DNA from: Ramlibacter algicola | Lineage (GTDB): Bacteria; Pseudomonadota; Gammaproteobacteria; Burkholderiales; Burkholderiaceae_C | Direction of reading: 5' to 3' | Assembly: GCF_016641735.1 (NCBI RefSeq) | Contig: NZ_JAEDAO010000001.1 | Span: 1,612,001 to 1,676,000 of the forward strand | Length of the DNA stretch: 64,000 nucleotides | Shown: positions 49,957 through 59,829 of the stretch, in pieces | Layout of the letters: the number at the start of each line of letters is the position of its first letter | Numbering within the stretch: the stretch's first letter is position 1 | The notes under the pieces: model-generated | What the model saw: only the letters and a program-made list of their open reading frames with translations | Databases searched by the model: none | Told to the model about the DNA's origin: nothing | Program-made: the position numbers and the translations under genes

Positions 49957-51177
49957 TCACGCGGGCAGGCGCTTGTCCGCCGGCACGTCGATGCGGAACA
50001 GCCGCGCCGCGTTCAGCCCGACGATCTTGGCCTTCTCCTCGCGCGTCAGGCCGTTGGTGAGCCGCGACGTGACCTGCTCCGAGTAGGGCCAGGTGCCCTC
50101 GATGTGGGGATAGTCGTTGCCCCACAGGATGCTGTCGATGCCGCTCCAGGCGCGCGTCTCGATGCCGATCGGGTCATCCTGGAAGCTGGCGTGGCCGTGG
50201 CGCTTGAAGTACTCGCTCGGCTTGTTCTTCAGCTTGGGCGAGACCCAGAACGCGTGCTTCTCGAAGCCATGGTCCATCGCCCACAGCGCGTACGGCACCC
50301 AGCCCACGCCAGCCTCGATGGTGGCGAAGTTCAGGCCGGGAAAGCGGTCGAACACGCCGGAAGCGCACAGCTGCACCGTGGGCTCGAGCACCGTGTTCAT
50401 CGCGTGGACCACGTAGTTGATGATCGCGCCGCCGTCACCGCTGGCCGTGCGCGGGTCCTTGCCCGTGCCGGCGTGGAAGCACACCGGCATGCCCGTCTCC
50501 TGCAACGCGGCCCACACCGGGTCGTAGTCGGGCAGGTTGTAGCCCTTGCCGGCGACCAGGGGCGGCATGGTGACCGAGTGGAAGCCCAGCTTGGCCACGC
50601 GCTCGATCTCGGCGACGCACGCAGGGATGTCCGCGGGCGCCACGCACGCGGTCGGGAAGCTGCGCGTGGAGCCGCCGAACACCTCGTGCACCCAGTCGTT
50701 GTACACGCGGCACATGGCCACGTGCAGCGCGGAGTCGGGTGACGACCAGTTGGTGAGCCCCTTGTTGGGGAACAGGATCTCGGCGTCGATGCCGTCGTAG
50801 TCCATGTCCTCGTAGCGGTCCGCCGAGGGGTTGCCGCGCTGCTGGAACATGGCGCCCTTGGTGCGGTCCAGCTCCAGCCGCTTGCCGGCGGCCTCGCTGC
50901 GCTCGCGGAACTCGTCGACGCTCACCTGCTCGTCGCGCGGGGCCTCGCGGATCATGGACTTGCGGAAGCCCTCCACCACGAACCACTTGCGGCCCTTCTC
51001 GTCCACCTGCACGCGCGGGACGCGGTCGCGGAACTGCGCGTCGATGCGCTTGAGCCACAGGTCGTGCGGCTCATTGACGTGGCTGTCGGCGGACACGACG
51101 AAGTAGTCCTGCAGCGACTGCTTCTTGGCGGCAGGCGCCTGCAGGCGCGCGGCGGATTCGGGGGTGCTCAGGTCCAT
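49957..51177 (-). CDS. Amidohydrolase/decarboxylase family protein (amidohydrolase_2)
   Basis: 406-residue TIM-barrel enzyme like those related to ACMS decarboxylase and o-pyrocatechuate-type decarboxylases. The metal histidine pair of the family is replaced by DSHVNEP at residues about 31-37; further ligands are His in VCFHAGTGKD and Asp in WGNDYPHIEG. Aromatic acid decarboxylation or hydrolysis of a ring-cleavage product is likely, substrate unknown. Start at 51177 fits; an upstream ATG at 51243 would run through the palindrome. Confidence 0.82.
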   Translation of the reverse strand: MDLSTPESAARLQAPAAKKQSLQDYFVVSADSHVNEPHDLWLKRIDAQFRDRVPRVQVDEKGRKWFVVEGFRKSMIREAPRDEQVSVDEFRERSEAAGKRLELDRTKGAMFQQRGNPSADRYEDMDYDGIDAEILFPNKGLTNWSSPDSALHVAMCRVYNDWVHEVFGGSTRSFPTACVAPADIPACVAEIERVAKLGFHSVTMPPLVAGKGYNLPDYDPVWAALQETGMPVCFHAGTGKDPRTASGDGGAIINYVVHAMNTVLEPTVQLCASGVFDRFPGLNFATIEAGVGWVPYALWAMDHGFEKHAFWVSPKLKNKPSEYFKRHGHASFQDDPIGIETRAWSGIDSILWGNDYPHIEGTWPYSEQVTSRLTNGLTREEKAKIVGLNAARLFRIDVPADKRLPA

Positions 51178-51210
51178 GGTGGCCTCAGGTCGGGAAGTTG
51201 CGGGTTTGCA

Positions 51211-51227
51211 TATCTCGTTATGAGATA
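51211..51227. promoter_or_regulatory. Palindromic operator between amidohydrolase and aldehyde dehydrogenase genes
   Basis: TATCTCGTTATGAGATA is a perfect 6-bp inverted repeat with a 5-base spacer in an AT-rich patch of otherwise GC-rich DNA, 33 bases upstream of the amidohydrolase start and 62 before the aldehyde dehydrogenase start. It looks like a dimeric repressor site (IclR, MarR or GntR type). No such regulator is encoded nearby. Confidence 0.6.
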
Positions 51228-51289
51228 ACAGACATGCTAACATGAGAATTCAACGCGGCCTCCGGGCCGGTCCCTGCGCGACACAACCC

Positions 51290-52756
51290 ATGACCCACGC
51301 TCCTTCGCTCCCCACGACCGCCGCGCCCGGCGGCCACCACCACGTCGGCGGCCAGTGGCGCGCCGGCGCGTCGTCCATTGAAGTCACCTGTCCCGCGGAC
51401 GGCGCCGTGCTCGCGCGGCTGGCGGCCGGCGACGCGGCCGACATCGACGCGGCGGTGCGCGCCGCGCGCGAGGCGCTGGCCGGGCCCTGGGGTCGCCTGT
51501 CGGCGACCGCGCGCGGCCGGCTGCTGTGCAAGCTCGCCGATGCCGTGCTGCGCGACGTCGAGCGGCTGGCCTGGATCGAGGCCCTGGACACAGGCAAGCC
51601 GATCACGCTGGCGCGCAACGACGTCAAGGTGCTGGCCCGCTACCTGGAGTACTACGGGACGGCGGCGGACAAGGTGCTCGGCCAGGTCATCCCCTTCGAG
51701 CCGGGCTACTCGGTCAAGGTGGTGCGCGAGCCGCACGGGGTGACCGGCCACATCATTCCGTGGAACTACCCGGTGCAGATGTTCGGTCGCTCCGTGGCGC
51801 CCGCGCTTGCGATGGGCAACGCCTGCGTCGTCAAGCCCGCCGAGGACGCCTCGCTCACCAGCCTGGAGATCGCCGCGCTGGCCCTCGAGGCGGGCTTTCC
51901 GGCCGGCGTGCTGAACGTGGTCACCGGGTACGGCGACGCCGCCGGCGCCGCGCTGGCCGCGCACCCTGACATCAACTACATCTCCTTCACCGGCTCGCCG
52001 CGCGTGGGGGCGCTGGTGCAGCAGGCCGCCGCGGTGAACAGCGTGCGCGTGTGCCTGGAGCTGGGCGGCAAGTCGCCGCAGGTCGTCTTCGCCGATGCGG
52101 ACCTCGACCGCTGCGCCGCCACGGTGGTCAAGGCCATCACGCAGAACGCCGGCCAGACCTGTTCGGCGGGCAGCCGGGTGCTGGTGCAGCGTGCGGTGTT
52201 CGACGAGTTCATGCAGAAAGTGGCGGCCGGCTTCGAGCAGTTGCGCGTCGGCGATCCCTGGGACGACCCGGACCTGGGGCCGGTGATCAACCGCGTGCAG
52301 CGGCAGCGCGTGCAGCGCTACGTCGACCAGGCGATCGCCGAGGGCGTTCCCGTGCTGGGGCGCGCGCGCGTCGCCGACTCCCTGCTGGCCCGCGGCCACT
52401 TCGTCGCGCCGATCGTCTTCGGCCCCGTGCCGCGCGACAACGCGATCGCGTGCGAGGAGGTGTTCGGCCCCGTGCTGGCGGCGCTGGCGTTCGACGACGA
52501 GGAGGACGCGGTGGCGCTCGCCAACGGCACCGACTACGGACTGGTCGCCGCGGTGTGGACGCGGGACGGCGACCGGGCCGCGCGCCTGGTGCAGCGGCTG
52601 GCGGCGGGGCAGTGCTTCATCAACTGCTACGGCGCGGGCGGCGGGGTCGAGCTGCCCTTCGGCGGCGTCAAACGCAGCGGCCACGGCCGCGAGAAGGGCC
52701 TGCTGGCGCTCGAGGACATGAGCACGACCAAGACCATCGTGCACTTCCACGGCTGA
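51290..52756 (+). CDS. NAD(P)+-dependent aldehyde dehydrogenase
   Basis: 488 residues. Cofactor part with [20 protein letters not shown]; catalytic Glu in [16 protein letters not shown] (about 254) and Cys in [14 protein letters not shown] (about 288); [11 protein letters not shown] near 395. Oxidises an aldehyde to an acid in the pathway encoded downstream. First gene of a probable operon running to the acyl-CoA dehydrogenase. ATG at 51290 preferred to the one at 51242. Confidence 0.92.
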   Translation: MTHAPSLPTTAAPGGHHHVGGQWRAGASSIEVTCPADGAVLARLAAGDAADIDAAVRAAREALAGPWGRLSATARGRLLCKLADAVLRDVERLAWIEALDTGKPITLARNDVKVLARYLEYYGTAADKVLGQVIPFEPGYSVKVVREPHGVTGHIIPWNYPVQMFGRSVAPALAMGNACVVKPAEDASLTSLEIAALALEAGFPAGVLNVVTGYGDAAGAALAAHPDINYISFTGSPRVGALVQQAAAVNSVRVCLELGGKSPQVVFADADLDRCAATVVKAITQNAGQTCSAGSRVLVQRAVFDEFMQKVAAGFEQLRVGDPWDDPDLGPVINRVQRQRVQRYVDQAIAEGVPVLGRARVADSLLARGHFVAPIVFGPVPRDNAIACEEVFGPVLAALAFDDEEDAVALANGTDYGLVAAVWTRDGDRAARLVQRLAAGQCFINCYGAGGGVELPFGGVKRSGHGREKGLLALEDMSTTKTIVHFHG

Positions 52757-52767
52757 AGGGGACGGCG

Positions 52768-53826
52768 ATGGACACCCGCGAACTGCGCAACGTCTTCGGC
52801 AGCTTCGTCACCGGCGTGACGGTCGTCACCACGGTCGATGCGCAGGGGGCCTACCAGGGCGTGACGGCCAACTCCTTCAGCTCGGTGTCGCTGGATCCGC
52901 CGCTGGTGCTGTGGAGCCAGGCCACGGGGGCGCGCAGCCACCCGGCGTTCCGCGATTCGGACCGCTTCATCGTCAACATCCTGTCGGAACACCAGCGCGA
53001 GCTGTCGCAGCGGTTCGCCACGTCGGGCCCGGACAAGTTCGCCGGCATCGCGACGCACGCGCGCCAGGCGGGGCTGCCGGCGCTGCCGGAGTGCTGCGCG
53101 TACGTGGAGTGCCGCAAGGTCGCGATGTACCCCGGCGGCGACCACGTGGTGTACCTCGGGGAAGTGGTCGCGGTGGAACGCAACGACCGCCGGCCGCTCG
53201 CGTTCGCCAAGGGCCGCTACATGGTGGCCTTCGAGCACGAGCTGAATTTCACGTTGCCCGAGGGCAGCGCGGACCACCTCGCGCACAACGAGGCCGTGCG
53301 GCTGGCGTGCGCCGCGCTGCCGGAACTCGCGAACCGCCTCGATGCCACGATGGGCGTCGGCGTGTGGGGCAATCGCGGGCCGACGCTGGTGCGCTGGGAG
53401 CCCGGCCCGGACCGCCAGATGCCGGAGCTGCGCACGGGCGCGGTCGTCTCGCCGCTCACGTCGGCCACCGGGCTGCTGTTCGGCGCGCACCTTCCGCAGG
53501 ACATGTGCGAGCCCGTGCTGCTGGAGGCGCTCGCAGCGCTGCAGTCGCAGGGCGGCGACGTGCGCGCTGCCCGCGAGTTGTACCGGCAGCGCGTGGGCGA
53601 GGTCCGTGCGGCGGGCGTCGCGCAATCCGCGCCCGCATCGCTGCCCGACATGGTCGGCCTGAGCGCGCCGGTGTTCGACCGTGCCGGCCGCATGGTCCTC
53701 GCGCTGTGCTGCGTGGCCGGCCAGAGCGGCCGCGCCGCCTCGCTCACCCCCGACCTGCTGCAGGCCGCCGCCAGCCTGTCGGCGCGGCTCGGCCACCGCA
53801 CCGCGCCCACGGCCCTGGCCGCCTGA
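52768..53826 (+). CDS. Flavin reductase fused to an IclR-like effector-binding domain
   Basis: 352 residues. Residues 1-160 are the flavin reductase domain (MDTRELRNVFGSFVTGVTVV, GVTANSFSSVSLDPPLVLWS, GDHVVYLGEVV). Residues 175-350 resemble the ligand-binding domain of IclR regulators without its DNA-binding part. The same layout is known for the reductase component C1 of p-hydroxyphenylacetate hydroxylase, where the substrate turns on FMNH2 supply. It should feed a two-component monooxygenase, but none is in the window. Confidence 0.85.
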   Translation: MDTRELRNVFGSFVTGVTVVTTVDAQGAYQGVTANSFSSVSLDPPLVLWSQATGARSHPAFRDSDRFIVNILSEHQRELSQRFATSGPDKFAGIATHARQAGLPALPECCAYVECRKVAMYPGGDHVVYLGEVVAVERNDRRPLAFAKGRYMVAFEHELNFTLPEGSADHLAHNEAVRLACAALPELANRLDATMGVGVWGNRGPTLVRWEPGPDRQMPELRTGAVVSPLTSATGLLFGAHLPQDMCEPVLLEALAALQSQGGDVRAARELYRQRVGEVRAAGVAQSAPASLPDMVGLSAPVFDRAGRMVLALCCVAGQSGRAASLTPDLLQAAASLSARLGHRTAPTALAA

Positions 53827-53870
53827 GTCCCGAACCGCACCCGAGCATCCACCACGAAAGAGCCCAAGGA

Positions 53871-55040
53871 ATGACACGAAGAAAGGCCTGCCTCGTCGGC
53901 GTCGGCCAGAGCGAATTCACCCGCTGGGGTGGCATCAAGGACCGCAGCCAGTTCCAGATCACGGCGCAGGCCATCGTCTCCGCGATCCGCGACGCGGGCA
54001 TGCAGCCGGCGGACGTCGACGGCCTCGCCTCGTTCTCCGACGATGCGAATTCGGCGCCTCTGATGGCGGTGGCGCTCGGGCTGCCCAAGTTGCGCTGGTC
54101 GTCCATGGTCTGGGGCGGCGGCGGCGGCGGCTCGATGGGCGGACTCGCGCAGGCATGCGCCGCGGTCGAGTCGGGCCAGGCCGAGGCCGTGGCCGTCTAC
54201 CGTGGCCTGTGCCAGGGGCAGGGCCGCCGGTTCGGCAAGTTCTCCGCGGTGCGGCCCGGTGCCAGCTTCGTCAATCCCTTCGGCCTGTTCTCGCCGCCTT
54301 CGATGCTGGCCCTGCTGGTGCGCCGCTTCATGCACCTGTATCCGATCACCGAGCTGCACCTGGCCGAAGTCGCGCTGAACGCGCGCGCCAACGCCAACCG
54401 CAACCCGAACGCCGTGATGCACGACAAGCCGCTCACGCTGGAGCAGTACCTGGACGGCCGCTGGATCGCCGAGCCGCTGCGCCTGTACGACTGCTGCCTG
54501 GAAACCGACGGCGCCTGCGCGGTGGTCGTGACCACGCGCGAGCGCGCGGCCGACCTGCAGCAGCCGGTCATCGAGGTGCTGTCCTCCATCCACGGCGGCG
54601 GCCCGCAATGGGGGCACGGCCCCCTCGCGAGCCACAACATGCCCGACGCCGACTACGCGTCCACCAACGGCCGCGGCCTCGCGCGCGACCTGTACGCGGC
54701 CGCGGGCGTCGCGCCGGCGGACATCGACGTCGCGCAGATCTACGACCACTTCTCGGGCCTGGTGCTGATGGCGCTGGAGGAGTACGGCTTCTGCGGCCGC
54801 GGCGAGAGCGGCGCGTTCGTGGAGAGCGGCGCGATCCGCCGCGACAGCGGCAAGCTGCCGATCAACACCTCGGGCGGGCAGCTGTCCGAGGCCTACGTGC
54901 ACGGCATGAACCTGCTGATCGAGGGCGTGCGGCAGTTGCGCGGGACGTCGACATCGCAGGTGCCGGATGCGCGCGTGTGCCTGGTCACCGGCGGCCTGGG
55001 CGTGTCGCCCACCAGCGCCGCCATCCTGGGGAGGGTGTGA
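53871..55040 (+). CDS. Thiolase-like protein (SCP2/acetyl-CoA acetyltransferase family)
   Basis: 389 residues with the thiolase fold of the SCPx/lipid-transfer type: KACLVGVGQSEFTRWGG, WGGGGGGSMGGLAQACAAVE, IAQIYDHFSG-like segment at about 290 and the end NTSGGQLSEAYVHGMNLLIE. The usual active-site cysteine near residue 90 is not obvious (a Gly-rich loop stands there), as in DUF35-partnered members that act as retro-aldol or carbon-carbon lyases. AAGGA precedes the ATG; stop overlaps the DUF35 start. Confidence 0.85.
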   Translation: MTRRKACLVGVGQSEFTRWGGIKDRSQFQITAQAIVSAIRDAGMQPADVDGLASFSDDANSAPLMAVALGLPKLRWSSMVWGGGGGGSMGGLAQACAAVESGQAEAVAVYRGLCQGQGRRFGKFSAVRPGASFVNPFGLFSPPSMLALLVRRFMHLYPITELHLAEVALNARANANRNPNAVMHDKPLTLEQYLDGRWIAEPLRLYDCCLETDGACAVVVTTRERAADLQQPVIEVLSSIHGGGPQWGHGPLASHNMPDADYASTNGRGLARDLYAAAGVAPADIDVAQIYDHFSGLVLMALEEYGFCGRGESGAFVESGAIRRDSGKLPINTSGGQLSEAYVHGMNLLIEGVRQLRGTSTSQVPDARVCLVTGGLGVSPTSAAILGRV

Positions 55041-55456
55041 TGAGCTATTTTCCCGACGACATGCCCCGGCCCGAGCCGACGATGGACGAGGCCGGCTTCT
55101 GGGAGTTCTGCAAGGACCGCTCGCTGCGCTTCCAGGCCTGCACCAGCTGCGGGACGCTGCGGCACCCGCCGCTGCCGATGTGCCCGCATTGCCAGTCGTG
55201 CGGCATCGACTGGAAGGAGGCGCCGCCCGACGCCGAGGTCTACAGCTACACCGTCGTGCGCCACGCGAGCCATCCGGCCGTCACGCCGCGGCTGCCGTAC
55301 GTGGTGGCAGTGGTGGAGTTCCCCGCGCTGCCGGGCGTGCGCCTGATCACCAACATCACCGACATCGATCCCGGCGCCGTGCGCATTGGCCTGCCGGTGA
55401 AGCTGTGGTGGGACGACATCGGCGAGGGCATGCACGTGCCCCGGTTCCGCGCCTGA
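55040..55456 (+). CDS. DUF35 Zn-ribbon/OB-fold protein
   Basis: 138 residues. Zinc ribbon Cys-x2-Cys...Cys-x2-Cys (CTSCGTLRHPPLPMCPHC, about 34-51) followed by an OB-fold that binds acyl-CoA. Such proteins form complexes with thiolase-like partners. The start overlaps the thiolase stop (TGATG), so the two are translated together in a fixed ratio. Confidence 0.92.
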   Translation: MSYFPDDMPRPEPTMDEAGFWEFCKDRSLRFQACTSCGTLRHPPLPMCPHCQSCGIDWKEAPPDAEVYSYTVVRHASHPAVTPRLPYVVAVVEFPALPGVRLITNITDIDPGAVRIGLPVKLWWDDIGEGMHVPRFRA

Positions 55457-55485
55457 ACGCAACAAGCAGAAAGAGCAAGGTCGAG

Positions 55486-56709
55486 ATGATGAAACGAGAT
55501 GGCAGTGCAGGACCCGCGCCGACGCCCCTGGCCGGGATTCGCGTGCTCGAACTGGGAACCATGATCGCCGGGCCGGTGGTCGCCACGCTGCTGGGCGACT
55601 TCGGCGCCGACGTGATCAAGATCGAGCAGCCCGACGGCGGCGACCCGATCCGCAACATCGGCCCGTTCTGCGAGGGCGAGAGCCTGTGGTGGAACGTGGA
55701 GGGGCGCAACAAGAAGTCGGTGACGCTCGACCTGCGCCAGGAAGAAGGCCAGCAGATGCTGCGGCAGCTGGTGCGCCACGCGGACGTGCTGGTGGAGAAC
55801 TTCCGCCCCGGAACCATGGCGCGCTGGAACGTCGGCTACGAGCAGCTGAGCCAGGAGAACCCGCGGCTGGTGATGGTGAGCGTGTCGGGCTACGGCCAGA
55901 CCGGCCCGTATGCGGAGAAGCCGGCGTTCGACCGCATCGCGCTGGCGTTCGCCGGGTTGCTGAACATCACCGGCTACGCCGACCGCGCGCCGGTTCGCCC
56001 GGGCGTGGCGATGGCCGACTACCAGTCGGCGCTGTTCGGCGCCTTCGCCGCGATGCTCGCGCTGTTCCACCGCGACGCGCGCGGCGGGACCGGCCAGCAC
56101 GTGGACGTGTCGCTGTTCGAATCCGTCTTCCGCTTCACCGACATCATGGTGACGGCGGCCGACAAGGTCGGCGTCAAGCGGGCCCGGCGCGGCAACCTGC
56201 ATTTCGCGGCGGCGCCCGGCGACCACTTCGAGACCTGCGACGGGCGCTACATCGTCATGACCATCTCGAACAACCCGTTGTTCGCCAAGCTGTGCGAAGC
56301 GATGGGGCAACCGGCGCTGGCGAAGGACGAGCGCTTCGCGACGCACGACGCGCGCTGGAAGAACATCGAGGTCGTGAACGGCATGGTGGGCGACTGGATC
56401 AAGTCGATGCCGGTGAGCGACATCCTCGGCATCCTGGAGCAGCATGGGCTGCCGCACTCGCTGGTGTTTTCGGTCGACGACATCCTGGCCGATCCCCACT
56501 ACGGCCAGCGCGGTTCGATCGCCACGTTGGAGCACCCGGCGCTCGGGCCGCTGAAGATGCCGGCACCCACGCCCAGGCTCGGCGGGACGCCCGCACGCGC
56601 GATGGAGCCGGCCCCGGCCCTCGGCCGCGACAACGAGGCGGTCTACCGCGGCCTGCTCGGCCTGGACGAGCAGGCCTACGCGAGCCTCAAGGCGCGCGGC
56701 GCCATCTGA
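55486..56709 (+). CDS. CaiB/BaiF family CoA-transferase
   Basis: 407-residue class III CoA-transferase. Motifs: GIRVLELGTMIAGPVVATLL, DVIKIEQPDGGDP, ENFRPGTMARW, SGYGQTGPYAEKPAFD and the catalytic Asp in MADYQSALFGA (about residue 178). Moves CoA between an acid substrate and an acyl-CoA donor. Two ATG codons in a row begin the gene; the first is used. Confidence 0.92.
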   Translation: MMKRDGSAGPAPTPLAGIRVLELGTMIAGPVVATLLGDFGADVIKIEQPDGGDPIRNIGPFCEGESLWWNVEGRNKKSVTLDLRQEEGQQMLRQLVRHADVLVENFRPGTMARWNVGYEQLSQENPRLVMVSVSGYGQTGPYAEKPAFDRIALAFAGLLNITGYADRAPVRPGVAMADYQSALFGAFAAMLALFHRDARGGTGQHVDVSLFESVFRFTDIMVTAADKVGVKRARRGNLHFAAAPGDHFETCDGRYIVMTISNNPLFAKLCEAMGQPALAKDERFATHDARWKNIEVVNGMVGDWIKSMPVSDILGILEQHGLPHSLVFSVDDILADPHYGQRGSIATLEHPALGPLKMPAPTPRLGGTPARAMEPAPALGRDNEAVYRGLLGLDEQAYASLKARGAI

Positions 56710-56733
56710 TCTTTTGTTGGAAGGAATCCATCC

Positions 56734-57708
56734 ATGCGTTCCCAGATCCGCCGCGCGCTCCTGCTCGCCGCCACCTCGCTCGCCCTCGCTGCCGGACAGG
56801 TGGCCGCGGCCGACGACTATCCGTCGCGCCCGGTCCGCATCGTGGTGCCGTACGGCGCCGGCACCGGGCTGGACGTGCTGACCCGCGCGCTGATGATCAA
56901 GGTCGGCGAGGAACTCAAGACCACGCTCACCGTGGAGAACCTCGCGGGCAGCAACGGCATCATCGGCACGCAGGGTGTCGCGCGCGCGCCGGCCGACGGC
57001 TACACGCTGCTGGCGACCACGCAGTCGCACTACACCAGCGGGCTGATGTACACGAACCTGCCGTACGACCCGTTCAAGTTCATCCCCGTCGCCCGCTTCG
57101 GGCAGGCGCAACTGGTGGTCGTCAGCTCGCCCACGGCCAGCTTCGCCACCGTGCAGCAGCTGGTGGCCGAAGCCAAGAAGCAGCCCGGCAAACTGAGCTT
57201 CGCCTCGCTGGGCAGCGGCTCCTCGGCGCACATGGCCGGCGCGTTGTTCAACAGCCTGGCCGGCATCGACCTCATGCACGTGCCCTACAAGGAGGCGTCG
57301 CAGGCGCTGACGGACACCATCCGCGGGGAACCGTCGATCAACTTCGTCGCCATGCCCACCGCGGCGTCCCAGATCAAGGCAGGCAAGCTGCGCGCGCTGG
57401 CCGTCACCGGGGCGCGACGCTCCGGGTCGCTGCCGGACGTGCCGACCGTCGCCGAGTCGGGCGTGCCCGATTACGACATGGTGGCCTGGTACGCGCTGCT
57501 CGCGCCCGAAGGCACGCCGCCGGCGGTGGTCCAGAAGCTGTCCGCCGCCGTGTCCAAGGTCACGGGGACGGCCGAGTTCCGCGCGATGCTCGCCCGCATG
57601 GGCATGGACCCGATGCCCGACGACGCGAAGGAGTTCGCCGCCAAGCTGCCGGCCGAGGTCGCGCGCTGGCGCCAGGTGGTTTCGCTGACGAACGCCAAGG
57701 TCAACTAG
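56734..57708 (+). CDS. Bug/TctC-family periplasmic receptor
   Basis: 324 residues, signal peptide ending VAAADDYPSR (about 25). Family marks: VVPYGAGTGLDVLTRALMIK, LPDVPTVAESGVPDYDMVAW. It lies inside the catabolic operon between the CoA-transferase and MaoC genes, so it probably captures the pathway substrate. Confidence 0.92.
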   Translation: MRSQIRRALLLAATSLALAAGQVAAADDYPSRPVRIVVPYGAGTGLDVLTRALMIKVGEELKTTLTVENLAGSNGIIGTQGVARAPADGYTLLATTQSHYTSGLMYTNLPYDPFKFIPVARFGQAQLVVVSSPTASFATVQQLVAEAKKQPGKLSFASLGSGSSAHMAGALFNSLAGIDLMHVPYKEASQALTDTIRGEPSINFVAMPTAASQIKAGKLRALAVTGARRSGSLPDVPTVAESGVPDYDMVAWYALLAPEGTPPAVVQKLSAAVSKVTGTAEFRAMLARMGMDPMPDDAKEFAAKLPAEVARWRQVVSLTNAKVN

Positions 57709-57794
57709 CCCAGCGCGAGCCTTCGATTCTCCGGAAGGCCCGCTTCTCGCATGCCGCATTGCGCGCGAGGTGCGCCGACGGCACCATCGCTTGC

Positions 57795-58646
57795 ATGACA
57801 GCAGACCTCCAGGCCTGGGAAGGCCGCAGCGAGACCTTGCGCGACGCCATCACGGCCGCGCCGATCAACGGGCTCGCCGCGACCCTGGACCGCGACGACC
57901 CGAAGGCCGGGGAGGGCTCCGAGCTGCCGCCGCTGTGGCATTGGCTCTACTTCCTGCCGCAGGCGCGGCAGTCCGAGATCGGCGCTGACGGCCACCCGCG
58001 CCGCGGCGGGTTCCTGCCGCCGGTGCCGCTGCCGCGGCGCATGTGGGCCGGCGGGCGGCTGGCGTTCCGCGCGCCGCTACGCGTCGGCGACGCCGTGGAG
58101 CGCCGCTCGCGCATCGAGTCCGTCACGCACAAGCAGGGGCGCAGCGGCGACCTGGTCTTCGTGCTGGTGAAGCACGAGGTGCATGGCCCGGCCGGCCTGG
58201 CCGTGACCGAGGAGCACGACATCGTCTACCGCGGCGCGCCGCAGCCGGGTGATGCACCGCCCGCGCCGCAGCCGGCGCCCAGGGACGCCACCTGGTCGCG
58301 CGAGATCGTGACCGACGACGTGCTGCTGTTCCGCTACTCGGCGCTCACCTTCAACGGCCACCGCATCCACTACGACCGCCAGTACGTGACCGAGGTCGAG
58401 GGCTACCCCGGCCTCGTCGTGCACGGCCCGCTGATCGCCACCTTGCTGGCCGACCTGGTGCGCCGCGAGCGGCCCGATGCGGTGATGACCACCTTCAGCT
58501 TCAAGGCGGTGCGGCCCACCTTCGACCTGCACCCCTTCCGCGTCCACGGCCGTCCCACAGCCGATGGCCGATCCGTCGACTTGTGGGCCAGCGACCATGA
58601 AGGCTGGCTCACCATGCACGCTACCGCCACCCTCCAGCAACGATGA
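57795..58646 (+). CDS. MaoC-like acyl-CoA dehydratase (FAS1/HTD2 type)
   Basis: 283 residues, two hotdog folds. N-terminal half ends near 150; the hydratase motif is in the C-terminal half: YSALTFNGHRIHYDRQYV, with Asn/His of the active dyad region, and GLVVHGPLIATLLADLV. Related to mesaconyl/citramalyl-CoA or itaconyl-type hydratases. Stop overlaps the acyl-CoA dehydrogenase start. Confidence 0.85.
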   Translation: MTADLQAWEGRSETLRDAITAAPINGLAATLDRDDPKAGEGSELPPLWHWLYFLPQARQSEIGADGHPRRGGFLPPVPLPRRMWAGGRLAFRAPLRVGDAVERRSRIESVTHKQGRSGDLVFVLVKHEVHGPAGLAVTEEHDIVYRGAPQPGDAPPAPQPAPRDATWSREIVTDDVLLFRYSALTFNGHRIHYDRQYVTEVEGYPGLVVHGPLIATLLADLVRRERPDAVMTTFSFKAVRPTFDLHPFRVHGRPTADGRSVDLWASDHEGWLTMHATATLQQR

Positions 58647-59809
58647 ACGACATCCCCCGCCCCGACGCGCACCAGGACCTCCGCGAAGCCCTCCGCAGCC
58701 TGTGCCGCCAGTTCGACGGCAAGTACTGGCAGGAGGTGGACGAGGCCCGCGGCTACCCCGAGGCGTTCGTCAACGCATTGACCGAAGCCGGCTGGCTGGC
58801 GGCACTGATCCCGCAGGAGTACGGCGGCTCGGGGCTGGGCCTCGCGGAAGCGTCCGTGATCATGGAGGAGATCAATTTCTGCGGCGGCAACGCCGGCTCC
58901 TGCCACGGCCAGATGTACAACATGGGCACGTTGCTGCGGCACGGCTCTCCCGAGCAGAAGCGCCAGTACCTGCCCGGCATCGCCAGCGGCCAGCTGCGGC
59001 TGCAGTCGATGGCCGTCACCGAGCCGACCACCGGCACCGACACCACCAAGCTCAAGACCACCGCCGTGCGCCAGGGCGACCGCTACGTGGTCAACGGGCA
59101 GAAGGTGTGGATTTCGCGCATCCAGCACTCGGACCTGATGATCCTGCTGGCCCGCACGACGCCGCTGGCGGACGTGCGCAAGAAGAGCGAGGGCATGAGC
59201 ATCTTCATCGTGGACCTGCACCAGGCGATCGGCAAGGGCATGGAGGTGCGCCCGATCCGCAACATGGTGAACCACGAGACCAACGAGGTGTTCTTCGACA
59301 ACCTGGAGATCCCGCGCGAGAACCTCATCGGCGAGGAGGGCCTGGGCTTCAAGTACATCCTGGACGGCCTGAACGCCGAGCGCACCCTGATCGCGGCCGA
59401 GTGCATCGGCGACGCGTACTGGTTCATCGACCGCGCGCGCCGCTACGCCAGCGAGCGTGTCGTGTTCGACCGGCCGATCGGCCGCAACCAGGGCGTGCAG
59501 TTCCCGATCGCAGATGCCTACATCGAGACCGAGGCCGCGAACCTGATGCGCTTCAAGGCGTGCAGCCTGTTCGACGCCGGCCAGCCCTGCGGGGGCGAGG
59601 CCAACATGGCCAAGTACCTGGCCGCCAAGGCGTCATGGGAAGCCGCCAACACCTGCCTGCAGACGCACGGCGGCTTCGGCTTCGCCTGCGAATACGACGT
59701 CGAGCGCAAGTTCCGCGAGACGCGCCTGTACCAGGTGGCGCCGATTTCGACCAACCTGATCTACTCGTACGTGGCCGAGCACCTGCTGGGGCTGCCGCGC
59801 TCGTTCTGA
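58643..59809 (+). CDS. Acyl-CoA dehydrogenase
   Basis: 388-residue FAD enzyme. Signatures: SMAVTEPTTGTDTTKLKTTA (about 113-132), RHETNEVFFDNL-like stretch before 235 and LQTHGGFGFACEYDVERKFR near the end. The catalytic Glu or Asp is expected near residue 355-370. Introduces a double bond alpha-beta to the thioester. Last gene of the operon that starts at the aldehyde dehydrogenase; ATG overlaps the MaoC stop (ATGA). Confidence 0.92.
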   Translation: MNDIPRPDAHQDLREALRSLCRQFDGKYWQEVDEARGYPEAFVNALTEAGWLAALIPQEYGGSGLGLAEASVIMEEINFCGGNAGSCHGQMYNMGTLLRHGSPEQKRQYLPGIASGQLRLQSMAVTEPTTGTDTTKLKTTAVRQGDRYVVNGQKVWISRIQHSDLMILLARTTPLADVRKKSEGMSIFIVDLHQAIGKGMEVRPIRNMVNHETNEVFFDNLEIPRENLIGEEGLGFKYILDGLNAERTLIAAECIGDAYWFIDRARRYASERVVFDRPIGRNQGVQFPIADAYIETEAANLMRFKACSLFDAGQPCGGEANMAKYLAAKASWEAANTCLQTHGGFGFACEYDVERKFRETRLYQVAPISTNLIYSYVAEHLLGLPRSF

Positions 59810-59829
59810 CGCCGGCGGCGCATCCGCCG

